64,000 nucleotides of DNA. Origin: Odobenus rosmarus divergens. Its lineage: Eukaryota > Chordata > Mammalia > Carnivora > Odobenidae. The position numbers and the translations under genes were made by a program. Position 1 is the first letter of the stretch. Each line of letters opens with the position of its first letter. The DNA lies in the NCBI RefSeq assembly GCF_000321225.1, contig NW_004450397.1:1360723-1424722 (forward strand), written 5' to 3'. Positions 57,600 through 64,000 of the stretch are shown here, one piece after another. Under the pieces are notes generated by a model. It saw nothing but the letters and a program-made list of their open reading frames with translations. It did not search any database and was not told where the DNA came from.

Positions 57600-59245
57600 G
57601 CAGCTTTCTTGAGATGTAATTGACATATAATAAACGGAACATATTTAAAGTACACAGCCTGATGTTTCAATATTCTTATACACCCATGAAACCATCACTA
57701 CAATCAAGGTAATAAACCATCACCCCAAACGCTTCCTCATGACCCTTTGTAATCACTCTCTCCTTCCTCTCCAACTGCCTCCCACTTCATCCCCAAGCAA
57801 CCACTACTCTGGTTTCTGCCACTACAGATTAGTTTTCATTTTCTAGAATTTTTATAAACGGAATGATACACTATTCATTCTTTTTTGGTCTGGCTTTATT
57901 CACTGCTCATAATGACTGAATTGCTGTTGCACATACCAGTAGTTCATTCCTTTTTATTGTCAAGTTTGAATTCATTGTATAAATACACTAGAATTTGCTC
58001 ATTTCAATTCTACCTAATCTTTGATAGACATTTTAATTATTTCCAGTTTTTGGTTATTACCTATAGAGTTTCTATGAACATCTGTATGCAGCTTTTCTTC
58101 TGAACATACACTTTAATTTCTATGGGATAAATATCTAAGTGTAGAATGCATAAATCACATGGTAGTATATTTAGCTTTTTAAAAAACTGGTAAACTGATC
58201 TCCAAGGTGCTGTACACTTTACATGCCCACCAACAGTGTATGAGAATTTCAGTTCCTCCAAATCCTTCCTAACACTTGATATGCTCATCAAAATTTTAAT
58301 TTTAGTTATTCTAATAGATGTGTAATAGTATCTTATCACGGCTTTAATTTGTATTTATCTAATACCTAATGATATTGAACATTTTTATTTAAAAGATTTT
58401 ATTTATTTGACAGAGAGAGACACAGCGAGAAAGGGAACACAAGCAGGGGAAGTGGGAGAGGGAGAAGCAGGCTTCCCATGGAGCAGGGACCCCGATGTGG
58501 GGCTCGATCCCAGGACCCTGGGATCATGACCTGAGCCGAAGGCAGACCCTTAATGACTGAGCCACCCAGGCGCCCCCGATATTGAACATTTTTTCATGTG
58601 TTTGCCATCTGTATATTTTCTTTGGTGAAGTGTCTTCCATCTTTTTGCCAACTTTTTTTTTAATTGGATTGTTTTTTATGTTGACTTTGAGAATTCTTCA
58701 TTTATTCTGGATACAGGTACTTTAGCAGATAGGATTTTCAAATATTGATTTCACACAGCCTGTGACTTTCTTTTTAACAGTATCTTTCAAAAAGTTTTAA
58801 ATTTTGACAAAATCCAATTGATCAATTTTTTCTTTCTTTTTGTGGTCATATCCAAGAAATCTTTGCCTTACCCAAGATCACAAAAATTTTACATTTCACT
58901 TTAGAAATTTTAGTCTTAAGTCTTACATGTAGTCTTGTGATCCATTTTAAGTTAATTTTTATATATAATATGAAATGTGAATCCATTTTCATTTTATAGC
59001 ATTTGGATATTCAGTAGTTCTAGCATCGTTTGTCAAAAAGACTAGCCTTCCACCATTGAATTGCCCTTGAAGTTGTATCAAAAGTCAGTTGTTCATATGT
59101 GTTTGGGTTTCTTTTATTTCATTCCATTGGGTTGTCTATTATTATACCAACATCTCTATGTCTTCATTACTGTAGCTTTATAATAAATCTTAAAATCAGG
59201 TAGTATTAGCCCTCCAGCTTTGTTGTTCTTCCCCTTGATTTTTAA
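57600..59245 (-). mobile_element. Old L1 (L1M-type), 3' UTR and ORF2 end, interrupted by a SINE
   Basis: Plus-order landmarks of reversed L1: TTGACATATAATAAACGGAA, GAAACCATCACTACAATCAA, CACCAACAGTGTATGAGAAT, TTTAATTGGATTGTTTTTTA, CATTTGGATATTCAGTAGTT and AGTATTAGCCCTCCAGCTTT. About 1.4 kb once the SINE at 58387-58577 is removed. ORF2 is full of stops. Confidence 0.93.
58387..58577 (-). repeat. Can-SINE nested in the L1
   Basis: AAAAGATTTTATTTATTTGA, GAACACAAGCAGGGGAAGTG, GAGCCACCCAGGCGCCCC. Flanks GATATTGAACATTTTT at 58371-58386 and 58578-58593 are identical over 16 bases and are L1 sequence. Confidence 0.97.
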
Positions 59246-59529
59246 TTCCCTAATTGTGCCTATTCCTATAGGTACTGCTTTTTATATGAGCTTTTCTCTC
59301 TAAACATGACTGGCCTTAGTGAGTTCTAGAAACATTCTCATGATTTGCATAAATAATTTTTTGCTAAAACCTCTTAAGGAAAAAGCAGAACCACTAGCCC
59401 CAGCTTCTCCTTTGAGTCCCAAGCCTCTAGCTCTGCCCATAGACAGACAACTAGAGTTGGAAATCCCATTTCTTCAAGCTTTGAACTTTCTGTACTTCTC
59501 TGACATTCCCTGTTACCTTTCCATTCCCA
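59246..59529. other. Unannotated DNA
   Basis: May continue old LINE sequence. No landmark is certain. Confidence 0.4.
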
Positions 59530-59850
59530 GCTTCGTTATGTCACTTCCACCATTCCTCTCACTGTTGCTCAGACTTGAACTTCATCTTTGACTTAGCTCT
59601 GTCTTACTTCCCTTTATCCAATAAATCACCATACCCTGGCCATTTTTTTTTTTCACTCAAAATACCTTATGTATGTTTCTCTTCCCTATTTTCACTGTTA
59701 ATTCATATGCTCATTTTCTCATTCACAAATGGCTGACTGAATGCCCTATTGACCATTCCACTTCCAGAATCTCCTTGCCCAAACTATTTTCTCAGATTTA
59801 TATTTCTAAAGCAAATATATCCCCAATCAGACCCCATCCAGAAGTTTTCC
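59530..59850 (+). repeat. L2 LINE fragment
   Basis: ACTTGAACTTCATCTTTGAC, CTTTATCCAATAAATCACCA and TTATATTTCTAAAGCAAATA follow the L2 order CTTGG..ATCCTTGACTC..CATCCAATC..ATCTTTCTAAAACGCAAAT. A T run (59646-59656) is embedded. Confidence 0.6.
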
Positions 59851-60060
59851 TTTCTAGCTTTGTTTCCTTTGAACTCTCTTCTTCTAACTTGCTCTGGTAT
59901 AGCTGTTTTTTTTTTTTTAACTCTGATTTTACTCATGAAACTGGCTAGTTTTCTAAAAAGTATTTTCTAAATAGAAGGGGATTTTAAGTAACATTTATTT
60001 AAGGACTTTGTAGAAGGCTGTGATATCCAGGAACTAAAATTTTGTTCCCAGTCCTACTAC
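59851..60060. other. Unannotated DNA
   Basis: T run at 59908-59919. Nothing else. Confidence 0.4.
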
Positions 60061-60108
<48 letters not shown>

Positions 60109-60241
60109 AGGAGAGGAGAGAGAGAGCAGGCGCACATGAATTTTAAGCCCGAGGTGGGGCTCAATTCCATGACCCTGAGATCAGCACCTGAGTTGAAACC
60201 AAGAGTCAGATGCTTAACTGACTACATCACCCAGGCATTCC
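60061..60241 (-). repeat. Older-type Can-SINE with (TCTA)n tail
   Basis: The tail side is (TCTA)n, 60061-60109. The body has GCTCAATTCCATGACCCTGA, GAGTTGAAACCAAGAGTCAG and the head complement CACCCAGGCATTCC. The GAAACCAAGAGTCAGATGC block marks an old subfamily shared with cats. Flanks CCTACTAC (60053-60060) and CCTGCTAC (60242-60249) differ at one base. Confidence 0.9.
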
Positions 60242-61398
60242 CCTGCTACTTTATTTAACTGTACTTGTAGAGTTTTCAGTGAACTGGGAGACACCCAGTC
60301 ATCTGACTGTGAATAATTTTATTTAAACTTGTCCCTTGTCCTATAGATATACAAGAACCTACTATAGGTTAAACAACAATAAAAAAAAACCAAAAATGAG
60401 GTCTAGTGAAAATTCTCTCAAGTCTCTAAGACAAAAAGTAGACCAGCTGGACTAGCATTCTATAGGAAGGGGACAAATTCCGGTGACTATAGGTAACTAA
60501 ATGAGAATTTTCAGAAGTGACAGATTACAAAAGATCCCCATTCTTCAATGTAAAGTTCAGTACATGTAGTTAAATTCAATTTAGGTAAATGCCCAATTAC
60601 TCTTTAGATTTCCCAGCCCTAATCGAAAGTCATGGGAAAGTAACATTTATCATAACTGAAACAACTTTAAAAGTTTGCTTCCTTATAATATTTTGTAGAA
60701 GAGATAAGAAAACATTTTCTAATAATTGATTCTCCTTTAAAGGAAAGTAATATTTGAAGATCAATTGTTTTGAAAATAAAGAAACATTAGAGCTTTGTTT
60801 ATGGATACAGAGGGACATGAACTAGGAAATGTATCTTCTGCTGGTTTTCAAGAATGTGGTATCTTGAATGGAATTATTAACACTGTGAAAGTACCATAGT
60901 TAGGGAAAAAAAAATCACAGTTGATTATTCTGGCATAAAATTCTCTAAAAGCAGGTATTTATCTTTTTCCAATTAGCCCCTAACAAATACCTTATATATA
61001 GTAAGCATTAGAATATGTATTTAAAAATTGAATTCAGTGATACTATTTCCCCAACAGTAATAACACCAGCATAGTTAAACAACCGACTTCAAAGGATCAA
61101 TTAGATTCCTAATCTGCAGGAAGAAAATGAAAAACAAAAAGCAACAGCATAATTCCAGATTCAATCTTGTATAGGCCAAAAAGTAAAATGGAAGACCTGA
61201 ATCAGAGCAGGGCACCTAATGATGTAATTTTCTGATGTGTTATATAGATTTATTTACAAATGCTAAAAGGTAAAAACTCAGGGAAAAAAAAAGAAAAAAG
61301 CCCAGCACATTATAGTCATAGAATGATTTTCTTCCAAGGAGCGCAAGTTCTTCTTGGAAAGACTCCATATTTTCAAGGACATGCAGGTTCAGGTACAT
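60242..61398. other. Unannotated DNA
   Basis: AT-rich with A runs at 60382 and 60906. No exon or named repeat. Confidence 0.5.
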
Positions 61399-61424
61399 GG
61401 GTTTGTGGGGGAGGGGGGTAAGGG
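61399..61424 (+). other. Guanine-quadruplex-forming candidate
   Basis: GGG at 61399, GGGGG at 61407, GGGGGG at 61413 and GGG at 61422, with loops of 5, 1 and 3 bases. This satisfies the usual G3+N1-7 pattern on the + strand. Confidence 0.7.
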
Positions 61425-61519
61425 TGTCATAACCAGAACATGGTATTTCCAACACCGGGGACCTGTATAATTTCACGTAGTGCAACTTCACAGTTGCTTC
61501 AAAGTATAGGAGAATATTG

Positions 61520-61680
61520 AGTTTCCTAGAACTCTCATGAATAGAAGGAAACTAGCTTATGTTTCATCTTCTTCATGTATAAGGAATAAGGGTCCAAGAA
61601 GGGGAAGAGCCACAGTTAAGTTCACATTACAAGCTTGCCCAAACATTGCCCAACTCCTCGAGGTCTATATTACATTAACT
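61520..61680 (-). repeat. Possible diverged MIR
   Basis: GAATAAGGGTCCAAGAAGGG, AAGAGCCACAGTTAAGTTCA and CACATTACAAGCTTGCCC loosely follow reversed MIR. It is followed at 61748 by a donor-like GAGGTAAGCC that has no acceptor. Confidence 0.35.
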
Positions 61681-61827
61681 TTTTACCTGTTCGGGAAAGA
61701 GCAGGAAAGTGCAATGCTTTGTTTGGATGAAAATACAAGAATTGAGGTAAGCCAAATCAAACAGCCAAGAAGATGACTCAGCTTATTAGGACTTGGGCAG
61801 GCAAATGGGGAGGAAAAAGGAGAGGAA

Positions 61828-61884
61828 GGTGGGTGGGGGGCCGGGGGGGGTGGTGGTGGTGGTGGTGGTGGTGGTGGTGGTGGG
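61828..61884 (+). repeat. (GGT)n microsatellite with G-rich head
   Basis: GGTGGGTGGGGGGCC then GGGGGGGG and about ten GGT units to 61882. Dense G runs make it a second quadruplex candidate on the same strand as 61399-61424. Confidence 0.95.
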
Positions 61885-63423
61885 AGCTCTACTATTCCTC
61901 AGAAAACTAAATCCCTTTCCCCTCAAAAATCCACAGTAAAGTTTAATTTTAAAAAATATATATGTCATTTTATAGAGTAGGAGGAGTAAAAATCGAAAAA
62001 AGAGAGACTTAGGAATAAATGTGCATGCAACATGATTTCTGATGATTTTTAAAAGAGAATTTGAACATGAAAAGGTTTTGAAGAGACTTGAAAAGGAAAG
62101 GAGAGGGATGTGAGAGCGTGAACTTGTCCATTTAAGCATGTTTTTCCCCTAGTCCTTACTGCTCATCTAAAAACAAGAAGTAGAGCAGGTCAGGAAAGGG
62201 GTTATGGTTAACACTGCAAGATGAAAGATAAGCAGCCAGGCAGTTAGAAGCCAAAGCATTTTATCTAGAAGAGCAGGTCTGGCCTTGTTTCCATCTTGAT
62301 AAGAATTAGATGGGAGAGGTTGTTTGTCCATAGACTAGGATGGGGTGGTGGGGCTGAAGAAGGGGGACAGGGAAGTCGGGGGCTTCGTTATGGAGTTGTG
62401 GCAAACCACTAATGTAGTGATAAGTCCCTCTTTTGTGTTCTCCGTCTACCTGAACTTTGAAATTGTTAGACTTGTCTGTTTAGATAACATGGCTGTGTTT
62501 CTTTCAAAAGTGAAGACTTAAAATATCGAGAAAGTGTAGGTGAACTGAACAGGTTTATTATCGTAGTCTGAAATTTTAATACAACGGCCACCTGGTTAGG
62601 CCACTGACTCAAAATTTGAAGGAAATGACCTCTGAGTTAAATTTCTCTTTAAATAGTAGGTTTATTCTGAAGCATAGGCACAATATACTCTGAATTTCTT
62701 TTTTTAAAAAAGGTGTTTTCATTTCACTTCAAGTCCTTTTTAAAGACAGATTATAATTAGAGGGGCTTCTACTTTCATAGTGCTGTAATCTGATGACATA
62801 CTGGTTCAAAAGCAGTTTTTACAATTACTCAAATGGACAAGTTCTAAGGTCACCATGTTTTGTTCTGGGTGTTCTTGGATAAGAGCCAGAATGGCCAGTA
62901 TTCCTGGGCTTTTATTTGCTATTACTTTTAGTATCTCAGTCCATCCCAGAGCCCTGAAATCAGAAATTCAAAATGAAATGAGTTGTTTGTTGTTGTTTTT
63001 TTTTTTCAGTAGGCCTTCACAATTATTTTCGTGGCTAAGTGAAATGATTTTAATGTTGCTAGGTTTATGCTGCTCATGCCATTAATTGCTCATGTAGAAT
63101 TTATTAAATATGTAAGATGATTAGCACAGGAGAAAGCATTACAGAATAGATCTAATCCATAAATTTGTTGGGGTTTATAATCTATACTGTGTGAGAGATA
63201 AAGCAGAACATTTGTAGTCCCAATGGTTAGATACTAAAACAAGTTTGTATAAATGACAGGTCAGAGGAAGGATCCTAAAACAAGGTATTCTTAATTATCT
63301 TGGCTACTTCCCAGATTGTCTAGTACCTTGAGTCTTATCTTCTCTCATCCTGAGGCAATTCCTCTGGATACAGCATCCAGAAGGCTCTACCGAGAGAGTT
63401 CTCTTTCTAAAATGTTCCATAGT
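61885..63423. other. Unannotated 1.5-kb stretch
   Basis: A G-rich purine patch at 62338-62385 (GGGGTGGTGGGGCTG). A T run at 62993-63006. No exon or named repeat. Confidence 0.5.
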
Positions 63424-63610
63424 GGGGCGCCTGGGTGGCTCAGTCAGTTAAGCGTCCAAGTCTTGGTTTTGGCTCTTGTCGTGATCTTGCAGTTGTGGGA
63501 TTGAGCCCTGCCTCTGGCTCTGAGCTCAGTGTGGAGTCTGCTTTAGATTCTCTCTCCCTCTACTTTCCTGCTCCCTCTCTCTGTCTCTCGAATAAATAAA
63601 TAAAAATCTT
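63424..63610 (+). repeat. Can-SINE, older subfamily
   Basis: GGGGCGCCTGGGTGGCTCAG, then TTGGTTTTGGCTCTTGTCGT, GATCTTGCAGTTGTGGGATT, GTGGAGTCTGCTTTAGATTC, AATAAATAAATAAAAATC. The middle differs from the dominant CAGGTCATGATCCCAGGG type. No clear duplication seen. Confidence 0.95.
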
Positions 63611-64000
63611 TAAATAATAATATTTATATATATAGCATTTATAAATGTGTAAAAATTAAAAAGTAAAATAAATTCATAATCCAACTACCCACACATAAGC
63701 ACTTTGATATATGATTTTCTAAAAATTGTCATTCATATCAATACACGTTTACACTGTTCATTCACAAATGAAATCATTTTAATCATTTGGTTTATAATTT
63801 TTTCCTAATAATCCATTGATATCTTTCCATAATGTTAAATAGTTAACTTGCAACCATAAAAAGTTATGTAGTTATCAGAAGATATGGATATATAAGTTTT
63901 TTAAAAAATCAATCTTATCATTGAATATTTTGGTTATTTTTATCTGTATTGGTTTAACAAACAATATAAATACATTATAGTATTTACTCATCTAATTGTA
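63611..64000 (-). mobile_element. Possible old L1 fragment, AT-rich
   Basis: TAATAATCCATTGATATCTT, TCCATAATGTTAAAT and TTTTGGTTATTTTTATCTGT loosely match the reversed L1/L2-like text 'CTTTCCATG..TTTGGTTGTTTCCAGT'. Weak, and it runs off the window. Confidence 0.35.

Noticed and set aside
61537..61776. 79-codon frame ending near a GAG|GTAAGCC donor-like site
   Set aside because: No acceptor upstream, and part of it resembles a reversed MIR.
61786..62139. 117-codon frame with a threonine run
   Set aside because: Translation of the reversed GGT microsatellite.

Overview
This is vertebrate nuclear DNA from a carnivoran mammal, and it holds no protein gene that I can recognise. The diagnostic signal is about 21 copies of a tRNA-derived Can-SINE (SINEC), each with a head reading GGGCGCCTGGGTGGCTCAG and a 3' end of CT-rich DNA, AAATAAATAAA and AATCTT. 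The common subfamily here fits a caniform, probably an arctoid (bear, seal or mustelid group), better than a dog or cat. That narrower placement is inference from memory of SINE consensus shapes.

Layout. From 1 to 14 kb there are SINEs, an MLT1-type LTR split by a SINE (1829-2512), an older LTR-like repeat (3484-3825), a 5'-truncated L1 with target-site duplications (6901-7894), a hAT-Charlie DNA transposon (9723-10204) and an MLT2-type ERVL LTR carrying a GATA microsatellite (13267-13874). From 14 to 28 kb the DNA is mostly single copy, with an MLT1 LTR at 17729-18163, two SINEs and three L1 3' ends. From 28 to 36 kb old repeats are dense (MIR, L2, a MaLR LTR, an unresolved old repeat, L1). 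From 36 to 47 kb there are SINEs, two of which have decayed, and much unannotated DNA. From 47 to 52 kb there is a repeat-poor block with two clusters of transcription-factor-like motifs. From 52 to 64 kb there are MIR, L2 and L1 fragments, SINEs whose tails became microsatellites, and two guanine-quadruplex candidates.

The only gene-like signal is a 58-base segment at 8705-8762 on the + strand. It has a good acceptor, a good donor and one open frame. If it is a real exon, most of this window would be intron of an unidentified + strand gene. Otherwise the window is intergenic. I found no operon, CRISPR array, tRNA or rRNA gene, and no new biological system. The better leads are the candidate exon, the repeat-poor block, the G-rich pair near 61.4-61.9 kb and the SINE-tail microsatellites. 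Repeat boundaries were read by eye and may be off by several bases. Family names come from memory of consensus sequences, not from a database search.
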